Assembly (NCBI GenBank): GCA_029449235.1
Contig: JANATG010000018.1
Location: 372,001-436,000, forward strand
DNA from: Linnemannia schmuckeri
Taxonomy: Eukaryota; Mortierellomycota; Mortierellomycetes; Mortierellales; Mortierellaceae
Direction: 5' to 3'
Length of the DNA stretch: 64,000 nt
Numbering within the stretch: the stretch's first letter is position 1; each line of letters opens with the position of its first letter. Below, one piece after another: positions 11,401-21,856 of this stretch. Under the pieces are notes generated by a model. It saw nothing but the letters and a program-made list of their open reading frames with translations, did no database searches and had not been told where the DNA came from. Position numbers and translations under genes: made by a program.

Positions 11401-12455
11401 TGTTCCTTCGTTTGCGCAAAAAATAACCCCTCAAGCCAGCCAAAAATACGAACATGACTATATCTTTTGAGAACCTTAGTTGTCAGCACCGCCTAAAAAT
11501 AAACGAAAACCCTCCGGGAATTGCAATGGCACAGGCACAGGGAGCAAAAAAGGAAGCAACTCAACCTTTTTTTTGTGGTCTTGGAAAGCTGCTTTCTTAG
11601 CTGGTTGTCGTTTGTTTGTGGGTAAACAGAGAGAATAAACAAACAAATAAACAAACAAACAAACAGTGGCGAACTGGCTCTGGTCTGGGCGGAAGAAGCG
11701 TGTCTTTTGTAGAGTTGAACTCAAGAATGAATAAGGTATTCAATTGTTGTTGTTGCTGTTTGTCATGCTGTTGACGACATAGCCCTAAGTCTCTCCGTGG
11801 TGTCTGTTGACCCTTTTTTGTCGTTCTCTTCTTGCCTTGCGGGGATATCTTCCTCCTCTTTGCTGTCGACCCATTTCATCCATCGCCCCCCTTTCCCTCC
11901 CTTCTCCAAGTCATGACATTCATTCTCCCCTCTCTTCCTTCTTCTTCGCGTCTGCATTGTCCACATACATTCGAATACAATTGACTAGGATTAACCAATT
12001 GAATGACCAATCCACCCCACCCATCATGCCTTGCCTTGCCTTGCCTTGGCTAACCGACAGGGCGTAAAAAGAAAGTAAAGAATGAATGGGCGGGACAAAA
12101 CAACAACTGCATCATAGGGACGCGATGTTGTTATATATAGCCAGCTACATGACATCTGTCCCTTTCACGTTTCTTTTTTCTTCCTCTTTTTTTTTTGTTT
12201 CTTTTGATTCTTACTTCCGACTCTCTTTCTTCCCTTTATCCGTCCATTCTTCCTTCACTCTCTTCACTCACAATCGACAGACCCTGAAGAAGCAGCCAGT
12301 CGCTACACCCTCTCCCCTCCATCCAACTGCTTCAGCATTGCTCTGTCCTCACTGTCAGCAATCCCCCTGAGCACATACACAGATCCTCCCTTCCTTACCC
12401 TCACATCCTCACATTCTCAGCTCAACAGCTCGCTTACATCCACAGCAACAACAGA
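8414..12455. other. 4-kb stretch without a convincing gene
   Basis: Only short, low-complexity or shadow ORFs (under about 110 residues) occur on both strands, and none matches a family I know. Features seen: a 15-nt unit repeated about 3 times at 10527-10569 (AACAACAGACAATCA), an AAAC-type repeat at 11630-11664, (CCTTG)n at 12026-12047, and a long C/T-rich stretch at 12160-12455 that is probably promoter and 5' UTR of the next gene. A missing 5' exon of the GH8 gene may lie at its left end. Confidence 0.4.
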
Positions 12456-13898
12456 ATGGCACCCTCGTATGACTTTGCTCTCGACCCAATGGATTTAATA
12501 TACGACAACAAGCGATCTTCCCTCTTCAAACGCGCCCCTGAAGAGCCACCCACCACCTCTCCTCCCGCCCCTGGAGGCGACGGCTCTGAATCATCAAACC
12601 CTGCGGTCATCATTGGTGCAACTGTCGGTGCCCTGGCTCTCATCTTCGCGCTCTCGCTCTTCTATTGCTGCATGCGCAAACGCCGGGCTTCCCGTCGGAT
12701 CGGACAACTCCAACATTTCCTCCCCACGTTTATGGATCAAGAAAAGACTGAAAAGTACTTCCAGCAACACAATTCATCCTCGACCCTCGTCGTCCCCGGC
12801 ACCAACCCTACATCTGCATCTGGAGGAGGATCGAAGGATCCAGCTCAGCTCACGAATGCTCACCACCGTGTTCGATCTGCACCTATTGCATTTGCAAAGG
12901 GAGTGACGGATCATAGGAACCGCCAGCTTGAACGTGATGGATCCTTGGGACAGTTCCAGCAGATTTCTTTGGTCTCTGAGGATGTTGTAACCCCACCTCA
13001 TGTGCGTGACCAGAAGGATGAGGTTCTCCCTCGTCGATCGCTCTCGGGTAACGGTGGATCCATCCGCGCTCGAGCCTCGACCGTCACTGCTCCCGCACCC
13101 GTTGTGAGCTCCTTGCACCGCAGCATGAGCCTCAACAAGCACAGCTCTCGTCCCATTAACAGTCGCTCCAACCTCGAAGATGAGGAGGAGGACGAAGACG
13201 CTGCCAATGTCGACCGCTTCGCCGAGGGAGAGTCCCTCATCGCTCCCAACCGGTTCTCGGCCCTCTTGGAATTGAGTCCTGCCGATCTGAACAACCTCAA
13301 CAACGCCAACCGGTTCTCAGCGACTTCATACAACGGTGGGTTGGACCCTGTCTTTGACCCAACCCGGTTCTCGACGGCCTCGGTCATGTTTGACGCCAAG
13401 CGCATCTCCAACCTCTCGACGGCTTCGTCCGAAGACTCGGTCTCAACGTCTTCCTCGGACGAGTTCAACAGCCATCTGCCCCCACACCAGAAACATCATT
13501 CCTTCCATAGCCATCACAACTCGCCTACGATGAGGACCCGTGAGATTGCAACCGATGTGCCTGGCCCTATTGTCCCCAATCACCCTGCCTACATCGGTGA
13601 CAAGCAAGAACTGGACGATGACGAAGATATCCCTACTCCTTCTATCCAACAGAGCCAGAACTTGCCTCAGTTCCATGTCAGCACACCTTCGTCCATATCC
13701 CGCCAGGGCACGCCCTCAGGCTACCCTCAGCAGCAGCAGGCAGGAGGCCCCCCAGCCTTCTATCCTCAGCAACAACAGCAGCAGGACGGCCCATGGCCAT
13801 CGGGTAACCTGCCCATGGCGATGCCCGTTCCTCAGCCCTACCAGCCACCAAGCGTCCTTGTCTCGCGGGCTGACGATAGTGAAGGCGATGCCCGCTAA
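12456..13898 (+). CDS. Single-pass membrane protein with RFS-type repeats
   Basis: 480 residues, single exon; the ATG sits after a C/A-rich leader. A 48-residue, Pro/Ser-rich N-terminus without a signal peptide leads into one membrane helix (about 50-72, AVIIGATVGALALIFALSLF), a CC and a basic stop-transfer patch (CMRKRRASRR). This suggests N-out, C-in topology. The cytoplasmic tail carries recurrent short motifs: NRFSALLEL, NRFSATSY, TRFSTASV and KRISNLSTAS within about 265-325, plus an acidic patch, a His-rich stretch and Gln runs near the end. The layout recalls fungal cell-wall or plasma-membrane sensor proteins, but no WSC or Mid2-type ectodomain is visible, so I give no name. It is convergent with the methyltransferase gene downstream. 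Confidence 0.75.
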   Translation: MAPSYDFALDPMDLIYDNKRSSLFKRAPEEPPTTSPPAPGGDGSESSNPAVIIGATVGALALIFALSLFYCCMRKRRASRRIGQLQHFLPTFMDQEKTEKYFQQHNSSSTLVVPGTNPTSASGGGSKDPAQLTNAHHRVRSAPIAFAKGVTDHRNRQLERDGSLGQFQQISLVSEDVVTPPHVRDQKDEVLPRRSLSGNGGSIRARASTVTAPAPVVSSLHRSMSLNKHSSRPINSRSNLEDEEEDEDAANVDRFAEGESLIAPNRFSALLELSPADLNNLNNANRFSATSYNGGLDPVFDPTRFSTASVMFDAKRISNLSTASSEDSVSTSSSDEFNSHLPPHQKHHSFHSHHNSPTMRTREIATDVPGPIVPNHPAYIGDKQELDDDEDIPTPSIQQSQNLPQFHVSTPSSISRQGTPSGYPQQQQAGGPPAFYPQQQQQQDGPWPSGNLPMAMPVPQPYQPPSVLVSRADDSEGDAR

Positions 13899-14253
13899 AA
13901 TAGCCATCCGCGCGTGCACTGCCAAGTTCTTTGAGCATCCTTTTTTTTTGTCTATAGTAGTGGTGTTGAATGTAAATATCTTTTAGTCGTAGAAGTTCGA
14001 ACATGTAAATAAAACGGACAAATACAAAAAAAGTAAGAGTCGACGGGTGGCAAGAGAGAGGGGTTGTGTGTGTGGCAAAGGATCTTTTTGTTCTATTTTT
14101 TTTTTTTTTTTTTTTTTTTTGCTCTCTCTCTATGACAAAACAGTGCGGCGGTGCGAGATGTGAGAAGTAGGTGGAAGAAAAGAGAAGGGGGCGGTGCTGC
14201 TGCATGATGCCCTTGTTTTTTTTCTACAGGCAGATTCCCTCCTTTCCTTTCTG
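13899..14253. other. 3' UTR / convergent intergenic region with 25-nt poly-T
   Basis: Lies between two convergent genes. It contains T runs at 13940-13949 and 14096-14120 and nothing else recognisable. Confidence 0.5.
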
Positions 14254-15052
14254 TCACCGCCAGAGCTCATAGACAAGCACGGTACGGTTCCGATCCTCGA
14301 CCGAAAACTGCTCCAGAACTTCCTCTTTCAACAACTCACTCTCCCTCCGCAACTCTTCAGGACTCCTAGTCTCACCCCAGACAGGCATCCTTCGGATCTC
14401 GACCAACTTCGATTGCAATCCAAACACTGGGGAAGTCGCCAGAGCCATGAACCGTTGGACAGTGTTGTAGCCCGTATGGAGGCCACAGCAGACAAAAATC
14501 CTGCCCTGTCCGTCTTCTCTCAGTACTGCGAGGCAGGACTTAAGTAGGTCGGCATGGCCATCTGACACCCAGAGCGTATCTGCCAACAGAATCCAGTCGT
14601 ACCGTTTCTCGTTGCTATTGTCTTGTATTCTACCTCCAGTTCCTGCTTCAGAGTTCTGGGTCGAAGATGGTAGACAGTCCAGCATATCTTGAACGCTCTC
14701 TCCCCAGGCATGTCCACGCACTGCACATCTCACACGCTGTTCCTCCTGGTCTCGCCTCGATCTCTTGACAAACGGTGCTGGAGTGACAATCTCCTTGTAT
14801 AATTCCGTGTCACACGAAAGAGTTCCTGCTATCCGTCTGGCGCTCTTGTCCTGCTCAGACTCAACAAGGTTCTCGAACCAATTGCGTTCCAGGTTTTGAA
14901 CAATTGCTGGGTCAGGATAGTCGGTGAGCGTTGCAAATTGGGCGCCGCGCTTCACACAGAGGAGTCCTGGCAATGCTGCACCTGCTCCGAACTCGATCAC
15001 TAAGGTTTTTTTTTTGTTGTGGATAAATATGCATGTTAAGAAAAGCGGAACA

Positions 15053-15091
<39 letters not shown>

Positions 15092-15522
15092 ACATGAACG
15101 TGAACAAGCTGCATAGAACAACAACGAAAGTAATACATACCCCGCTTGCCACGAACATCAACCTCCCCAGCCTCAATATATTCGGCCATCACTAATGCCG
15201 CATTCCACACATAATGCGACATCAACTTGACAACCCCACCCGCGACATTTGCTAGATGTAATTGTAGAACGCCCTGTTGGTAATCAAAGATCTGGCCTGC
15301 TTCTCCATTGGCTACTTGGGAATCCCCGAAGAGTCCGATGCTCTGTTCGAAGCCGTCCAAAAAGTCGCGTCCCCCTGTTGGTGTTGATGTGGTGGAGGAG
15401 GTAGGTGCTGATGAGGAGGATTCCTGTTGACGCTTTTGGGTGCGTTCAAGGCGTTTGATCCGGTCAGCTTCTTGTTGGGCAGGTGACCTGACAAAAGCTG
15501 TTGTTGTCTTCTTGGTTGCCAT
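14254..15522 (-). CDS. Nnt1/Efm7-type protein N-methyltransferase
   Basis: Proposed CDS complement(join(14254..14999, 15141..15522)), 375 residues. The start at 15522 (MATKKTTT) is preferred over the in-frame upstream codon at 15741, which would add a hydrophobic, T-rich stretch reading like UTR. The SAM-binding motif EFGAGAALPGLL is completed across the splice (GKR-VIEFGAG). It is followed by LTDYPDPAIVQNL and then WILLADTLWVSDGHADLL. This order is diagnostic of the seven-beta-strand METTL21/Nnt1 family; yeast Efm7 (Nnt1) methylates elongation factor eEF1A. The N-terminal 60 residues are Ser/Thr-rich and non-conserved. The 141-nt intron contains a 37-nt poly-A run on the plus strand (poly-T in the sense strand). 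Function is inferred from family. Confidence 0.8.
15000..15140 (-). other. Methyltransferase intron with a 37-nt homopolymer
   Basis: The donor is GTATGT (15140 downwards) and the acceptor CTTAG (ends at 15000). The plus strand has A at 15054-15090, i.e. T in the transcript sense. The tract has the same orientation as the poly-T in the PHD-F-box intron. Confidence 0.75.
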
Positions 15523-16065
15523 CGTGGAAAAGAACGAGGTGGGGTTGTTGTCAGAAAATAGTGTGATGTCCAGTGTTGGTTCGCTGCTAGCCTGTCTGAC
15601 TGATCGCAGAAGGGGAAAAAAATAAAATAAAATAAAAAAAATAGTCATAATAAAAAATGGAAAGGTTCGCTGTCCAAACGCTTCTGATTTCCTTTTTTGC
15701 AGCAGTAGCAGCGTCACTAGTACGCCATTTCCATTTTTCACTCCTTGTGTTCATCACCACTCACACATCCCTTTTAGTAGCCCTGTTTTTTAAGACAGTG
15801 TTGATGAGTTGTCTCTCTTTCCAACGATAGTGTGTGCACACGTTGCTGCACAAGAAAGGAATAGCGAAATGGTACCATTCTCACTCTTCTCTTCTCCTTG
15901 AATGTCACCTCTCAAACAAGTGCCCTGCCGGTTAAATTAAAAGAGCGCCACATAATTTCAGTCTGGGCCCTTTCCTTCCACTCAACCAAAGAAGGTTATC
16001 TGATCCTCGGGCCAAGACTTGTCTCTGGCTATATAAACACAAAACAGCCTACGGGTGAGTAAGGG

Positions 16066-16139
16066 GCCACAAGCGCAACAAAATGGATAGACCATTATCA
16101 TTAGGACCACAAGCGCAACAAAATTGATGATCATTATCT
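16066..16139. repeat. Imperfect direct duplication of about 35 nt
   Basis: Two adjacent copies begin CCACAAGCGCAACAAAAT and end CATTATC (starts at 16066 and 16107), separated by a few bases and differing by a small indel. Confidence 0.85.
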
Positions 16140-16970
16140 TTTTTTTTTTTGTGGTTCGGTAACGGAGAATAATAAGGAGCCTCGCGAGATTGGGAACACC
16201 AGGTGCATAAAAAAGTATCGCTGTCCAAGGTCAAAGAGATCTAGTATCTTTTTTACAAATGCATGCATTCTTCATCGTCGTGAACAAGAATGACGGCGAC
16301 GCGCTGTGCCAACCCATCTCCTTTTTTTCTCGCTGAGCGTTCCTCGGATTCGATCTGACTTTTGCAGCGAAGTACCTCAACATCTATAATCCATTCGGTA
16401 AAACCACAATCTACCTTACGCGTCCAAACAAACCGATGGAGAAAACATGTATGTGGCTCGGAGAGATGAGCAAAGGTTGTTGCGTTATGAACATCTACTT
16501 TTTTTTTTTTTTTTTTTTTTTTTTGCAGAAGGTGAAGGTCTGGAGGCATTCTGTTGAGCGAGCGAGGGGACCTTGCACCTGTTGTCATCGGCTGACCCAT
16601 TCGATCTTTCCCGTTAGCGTGAAAAGAAAAAACAAAACAAAGCAAAACTTTGCTCTGCAAGCGGCCCACGACAAAGTCCGCTTTCTCTTTTGCGAGAAGC
16701 ACAAGAAAGCGGTCCTTCATCTTTTTCTTCAAGAGCAAGCAGTGGTCTGGAACTCATTTGGCCCACATTACACCGCGCTACTCTCTTGGTCTTACTCCTC
16801 CTTCCATCCTCACCTCTCCAACTCTAACGCCCTCTCGCTCTCTCCCCCTATTTTCTCCGCTTAGGCTGTCCTTGACTATGTCCCTCCTATATAGCTGACT
16901 TCAGCTAGCTCTCTCGCGGTGAACCATACAGAGGCTACTCCCTCCTCTGTCTCTTCGCCTTAGTATTTCA

Positions 16971-17022
16971 ATCTGATAAACAGTCGTTACGCCGTCTTCT
17001 AGAATTTCCTCGGATCAGATAA
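16971..17022 (+). promoter_or_regulatory. Two iron-type GATA sites upstream of the siderophore transporter
   Basis: ATCTGATAA at 16971-16979 and ATCAGATAA at 17014-17022 both fit ATCWGATAA exactly, the known target of fungal iron-sensing GATA repressors (SreA, Fep1, Urbs1 type). They lie 43 bp apart, about 480 and 437 bp upstream of the transporter start codon. A third perfect copy on the opposite strand (15996-16004, TTATCTGAT) is about 1.45 kb upstream. Repression in iron-replete cells is the inferred consequence. Confidence 0.65.
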
Positions 17023-17245
17023 AGTTGCCAGCTCTACTGCCTTGCATTTTTGTATTCTACATTAGTCACTTAATGTTGATAGAATCCTATCCCTCATCCC
17101 AATCCCGCTCGAAATCACGAACCCGAGCAAGACAAAAAAAAAAGTTCATCTCTTCGTGGAGATCGACCCATTATTCACACTCCAACAAGCCACGATGAGT
17201 TGGTACAATGGGTTGCCTGGTGTACCCTCAAGAAAAAAAAAAGAG

Positions 17246-17255
17246 TATATATAAT
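17246..17255 (+). promoter_or_regulatory. TATA-like element of the siderophore transporter
   Basis: TATATATAAT lies about 205 bp upstream of the ATG, between the GATA sites and the C/T-rich leader. Confidence 0.4.
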
Positions 17256-17458
17256 ATGTACTCTTCTGTCTTTTTTTTGTTTTTTTTTCTTCTTCTCCTC
17301 AGGACTCTCTCCCTTCCCCTCCTCTCTCCGCCTCTCGCCCCATCTCCCATCCTCATCCCGCTCGGCACCTTAACCGCACAAAGCTTGGCTGCCTGCACTC
17401 ACCCCATTGTCCCTTTTTAAGCTCCACCCTTTGAGAGCTACAGCCAACACTATCTATT

Positions 17459-19505
17459 ATGGAGAACCGTCTCAGCAAAGAAGAAGAGGCCCTCGGTGTC
17501 GAGCTCAAGGATGCTCCTCCCATGGACGCTTCCCCTGCAACCGAGGAGTACAGCAACATTCTCGAGCGCAAGAACATGTCCAAGAGAGAATTTTACTGGC
17601 TCTGGGCTGGGTATGTTTTTTTTTTCTCACCCCTCACCTACTCTCCTTTCGATTTTTTTGCGCCAACCACCATCTGGCATGTATCAAGAAAATCGACTAT
17701 TGTATGAAAACATAACAAAAACAACTCACACTGCAGTTATTCGCTCACCTTCACCATTTGAACAAAAAAAATAGTGTTCTCATCCAAGCGCTGTGCCTCT
17801 CGTTCGAGGCATGTCTTACCCAGGGTATTAGCGTTTACGTCGCCGCCTTCTTTAATGCGACCTCGCTCACGGCCGTCCTGCCCACCATCTTGGCCGTGCT
17901 CGCAACCGCTCTTGTGCCCTTTTACACCAAAGTCGCGGACGTCTTTGGCCGTGCCGGATCGTTGACATATGCTTTCACCTCGTACCTCGTGGGCTTGATC
18001 ATCGAAGGCTCTGCCCAGTCGTTCCTGCAACTCGGCATTGGTCAGATCTTTTACGGCATGGGACTTACTGGTATCCAGGCCTTGTCCCAGGTCGTCATTG
18101 CAGGTAATGAAGAGAGCACCAGCCTTATCTTCCCTTGCATGCGCACGCAAATTTTTTTTCAACCTGTGACGTGTATGTATGTACGTTTATGCTAATACAT
18201 TTTTTTTTTTTTTTTTTTTTGATTTTGTGTTCACCATGAAAAAAAAAAAAAATAGATACCACTAGCTTGCTCCACCGTGGTATCATGTTCGCTATGTACG
18301 ATATGGGTAACGTCGCCAACATCTGGGTCGCCCAGGCGCTCATCGACCCTATCACTCTTGGAGGAGCCAAGGACAAGTGGCGCATGGCCTACGTCGCCAT
18401 GGGCTGTGTCTCTGGTTTTGGTGCCCTTTCTCTCCTCATCCCTCTGTGGTATGTCCAGCGGTCCCTCAAGCGCCGCAAGGTCGCCCAGCCTCCTCGCCGC
18501 ACCCTCCGCTGGCTCGCCACCGAGTTTGACATCCCTGGTGCCATCCTCATCCTCTTGGCCTTGTCGTTGACGTTGTTGCCTTTGGTCCTCGCCCGCCGTG
18601 CCGCCAAGAACTGGCAGAGTCCAACCATCATTGGCCTGTTCTGCTCGGGCATCATCTTCTTCGTCCTGCTGTTCGTCTGGGAGGCCAAGTTTGCCAAGCG
18701 ACCTATCATGTCGTTCAAGATCTGGACCAACCGCACCGCCTTTGGCTCTTTGATGATTATGTTCCTGCTCAAGGTCCTTGGTAACGTCGTCTGGCAATAC
18801 CTTACTCAATACTTCATCGTCTCGCGCGACATTACCACTGGTCAGGCCTACTTGCTCGTGCGCGGTTTCCAGATGGCATGGCTCGTCTTCCAGCTCGTTG
18901 CAGGTTTACTCATGCGGAAGTTCAAGAAGGCGCGTTTGTTGGTCTGGATCGGTCTCTTTGTCTATGTTCTGGGTGTTGGTCTGATGATCCCTGCTCGCAA
19001 CCAGAATGCCTCCACTTTCCTTGTCGTTATCTCGCAAACAATCGCCGGTGCTGGTGGTGGAATGGCTCACTTGGCCTGCTCGGTCCTCGTCACGGGTGTC
19101 GTCCACAAGAAGGATGTCGCTACCGTCGTTGGCGCCTCGCAGATTTTGGTCTCATTCGGTTCGGCTGTGGGCAATGCTGCGGCTGGAGGCATCTGGACTC
19201 AGTACCTGCCCTCGCGTCTGCGTCTGCGCGTCACTGGTCCCTACGACATGAACCGCGCCATGAACGACCCCCTCAAGTATATCAAGTTTTTGGAGCCCGT
19301 CACCAAGCAGCAGGTCATTGACGCCTACAGCGACTCGCAGTGGTTCATGAGTATCATGGGTCTGGTCGTGGCTGCCCTGACGCTTATGTGTGCGGCCTTG
19401 CTTCAGCATGTCGACTTGGAGCAAGATCAGGATACCCAGGACCGCATTGCTCTCGGCGAGAACGTCACTGAGACCGAGGACGAGAAGGTGGTCGTCAAGA
19501 ACTAA
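17459..19505 (+). CDS. MFS siderophore-iron transporter (SIT/ARN family)
   Basis: Proposed CDS join(17459..17610, 17775..18103, 18256..19505), 576 residues, with consistent phases. After a charged cytoplasmic N-terminus the chain is a series of about 12-14 hydrophobic helices of a major-facilitator protein. Family features: LWAGVLIQALCLSFEACLTQ at helix 1 (built across intron 1); the FYTKVADVFGRAGSLTYAF loop corresponding to the MFS motif between helices 2 and 3; and ADTTSLLHRGIMFAMYDMG after intron 2, the siderophore-transporter hallmark. Such proteins import ferric siderophores across the plasma membrane by proton symport. The ligand cannot be read. Intron 2 holds a 21-nt T run (18200-18220) and a 15-nt A run. 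The iron-type GATA sites upstream fit this function. Confidence 0.88.
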
Positions 19506-19795
19506 TTCAGCAGCCTTTTTGTAGTTTATTTTCTAATTTATCATCTCTGTAATACATCTCTGCTATCCAACATCAAAGCGTTTGCCACCATTGGAAGAAT
19601 ACACCAAAAGACAATACACACAAAAAAGAACTGAGAGAGCTCAAAGTCTTTCATATTATTTTCCAGCAATATTGTTCATGTGCGCAGATGAACCAAGTGT
19701 GTAATTATGCAGAAAGGAAGTAATACAGAAAAGAAGCATTATTAACACTAGAAGAGAAAGTGAAAAGAAGAATACAGTGCACGCGGCATATGTGC

Positions 19796-21638
19796 TTAGG
19801 CGTTACACCCAAGCAGCAAATGAGCACGTCCTGCATGCCGGGCCTGGTTCCTGAGCCACAGCAATGGAGCTTCTATGTGCATGTCCCCAAAGAGTTCGAC
19901 ACACTCGAGATCTGGCCAGCGTTCATAAATCCACAAAGCTTCCTTCCATCCCATCCTGATCTTGGTTCCTTTGGTGTCCGCGCGAAACGATCCCTTGAGC
20001 TTCTTCAGCTTGCTCAGCCCTGAGAAATGACCCAAGTATCCAGGTCTGCTCTCCAAAGCATTTCCAAGAGTCATCAAGGCAGGAAACGACGTGGCGCGCT
20101 GGTCCCAGTACCCGATCAACTCACCCGTGCTCGTCAAGCTTAACCATTTGCAAACACAACTCCCGTAGCTCCGCGAGTCGTCCAATCTGCAGGTAAAATC
20201 TCTCGAGCTTGGCAAAATGGTAAGTCTCGGCCTGGAAGAGGGCGATTGGCGTTTCTCGGTCGTAGTAGGGCAGATTCTCGGCATCGACGGGAGGGAGCTC
20301 ACAACCGCTGATTGAGAGTGAAAGTCGGCAAAGCTTGGTGCATTTCCAGGGCGATCCTTGAGCATCGGTCAAATCAATATAGATACCGCCTCCTTCCTCG
20401 CTGATCTCCTTGACCAGGTCCTCCAAGCTCACGCACGCGTGGAAAATACCAGTGAATGACAATTTGGTAAATCAATAGTGTTACAGTTCCAGATGTCGCA
20501 GGATTGCTGAGTGCTGCTGGATTGCAACGCTGGCAATTGGATGGCTCAAATCAGAGCAAAATCCTGAATCCTGAAAGTCGATGATTTGGTGATGGGGCAG
20601 TCCTCCCATGATAACGTAGGGAAGGAAATCATAGGCATCGTCCCATTTTGGTTGGCAACGCGACCTTCGAAGCTTAGAGCACTCTCGACCAACAAACCTT
20701 CCGATGGCCTCGATGTCGTGGTTTCCGATAACATCGCCATTGCGCAGATCCTTGACGTTAGGGATGTGCGCAAATATGTCGAGGCTGTCGGTCGACGTAT
20801 CTTCTTCGCCCAAGTCCCAGAGATCCAGTTTTATAAGTTTCTTTAGAGGCCCCTGTCTCTTTGATGTCACCAAATCGACATCCTCGTCCCCAGGAAGCTT
20901 CCTATTCCATTGATCGGAGCTGCAGAACGGTAGGTAACTAAACCGCTGGATGGAAGGCCGAATGCGATGGAATATATCCATGCCTAGTTGGCTCGCCTGC
21001 TCACAATCGACCGTCAAATACACTCCCTCAAGATGGCTTTGCTCTGCGACCGCCTTGAGAAGAAGTTGGTAACTTCTCACATCCTTGATGACTACAGATG
21101 ATATATACACATCCGTGTCAATTGCGAGTTAAGAGCGGTGAACCAACAGAGCTGCGAGAGTATGGCTCGTGGGTCGTCTGCACTAGGCATCTTGTAAGGG
21201 TTGTTGCGTGGAGAGTGACAATTCATGTTAAATCGCGAGGTGCATGTCATGGGTAGTTGAGCAACGACTTGATAGGTACGAGGGTCAGGCGGTGGGAGTC
21301 AGCTCGGTCGCGGTACAGGGAGTGTGTTAACGGTCAATGGCTTGAGCTCCTCGAATGCCTGCACGCAGTTATAGTAGTACGCAAGTTCATCCCGTTCAAA
21401 GGCGAGACGTCTGGCATACTGGCTGTCCCTTCCAAGAGCCGTAGTACTGGGAATACACTTGAAGATTCTACGTAGGTAGGTGTCGTTGAGAACATTGAAG
21501 AGCAAAAGCAAGCAGCACACGTTTGCCATCCGATTAGTGCGAGAGAGTCGAGAGAGGTGGACTTTTTTCGAGGTGTGGAGCCAAGAGCTCGAGCAGTTCT
21601 GGTATGTCGAAGAACTGCTGACAGGAAGGCGACGCCAT
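19796..21638 (-). pseudogene. F-box/LRR gene of type A, decayed copy 1
   Basis: It aligns along its whole length with the intact gene at 24360-26186 but needs several frames. The start is MASPSCQQFFDIPELLELL (ATG at 21638). A frameshift follows near 21560, after which HLSRLSRTNRMA continues. FGRDSQYARRLAFERDELAYYY (cf. FGRNTPHVRKLALGPDELAYYY) stops at about 21299. The mid-LRR part lies at 20481-21110, then 20121-20462 (ISGCELPPVDAENLPYYDRE), then a frameshift into FPALMTLGNALESRPGYLGH. It therefore has at least three disruptions. Introns could explain a few breaks, but the intact paralogue has none at these places. It sits head to head with the intact type-B gene, 218 bp between start codons. 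Confidence 0.82.
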
Positions 21639-21856
21639 GGGTTTAGTGTATGATGATAAATGTGTAAGTGGGAAAAGAAAACGAAATCAACCTTGGAGGA
21701 AATTTGGTGGCAACTTTTGACAAGCTCAAGCAACATGGACATGAAAGCAGTCCCCGTTAATGGAGGGTGCTCTCCCACTTTTACATTTCAACAACACATC
21801 CTCAGTCCTTGAATTTATTCTCAGCAAGCACAATCACCACCACGATCACTACCACC
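21639..21856. promoter_or_regulatory. Bidirectional promoter of F-box pair, copy 1
   Basis: 218 bp between divergent start codons. It shares blocks in the same order with the second pair's spacer (26187-26426): AACCTTGGAGGA, then a GGCAACTTT block, then a CTCCCA..TTTACAT block, then AACACATCCTC. The copies are diverged but clearly related, so the whole divergent unit, promoter included, was duplicated. Confidence 0.65.

Larger units (their letters stand above)
15523..17458. other. Divergent promoter region of methyltransferase and siderophore transporter
   Basis: Nearly 2 kb. It holds an imperfect tandem duplication (16066-16139), a 26-nt poly-T followed directly by GCAG (16499-16524), a minus-strand ORF without known homology (16253-16738, 161 codons), three GATA-type sites (15996-16004, 16971-16979, 17014-17022) and a TATA stretch at 17246-17255. 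The last 200 bases before the transporter ATG are C/T-rich. The 16253-16738 ORF might be a remnant or chance. Confidence 0.5.

Noticed and set aside
14096..14120. Poly-T run as a bacterial-type terminator
   Set aside because: No GC hairpin precedes it, and similar runs occur inside introns; this is eukaryotic sequence.
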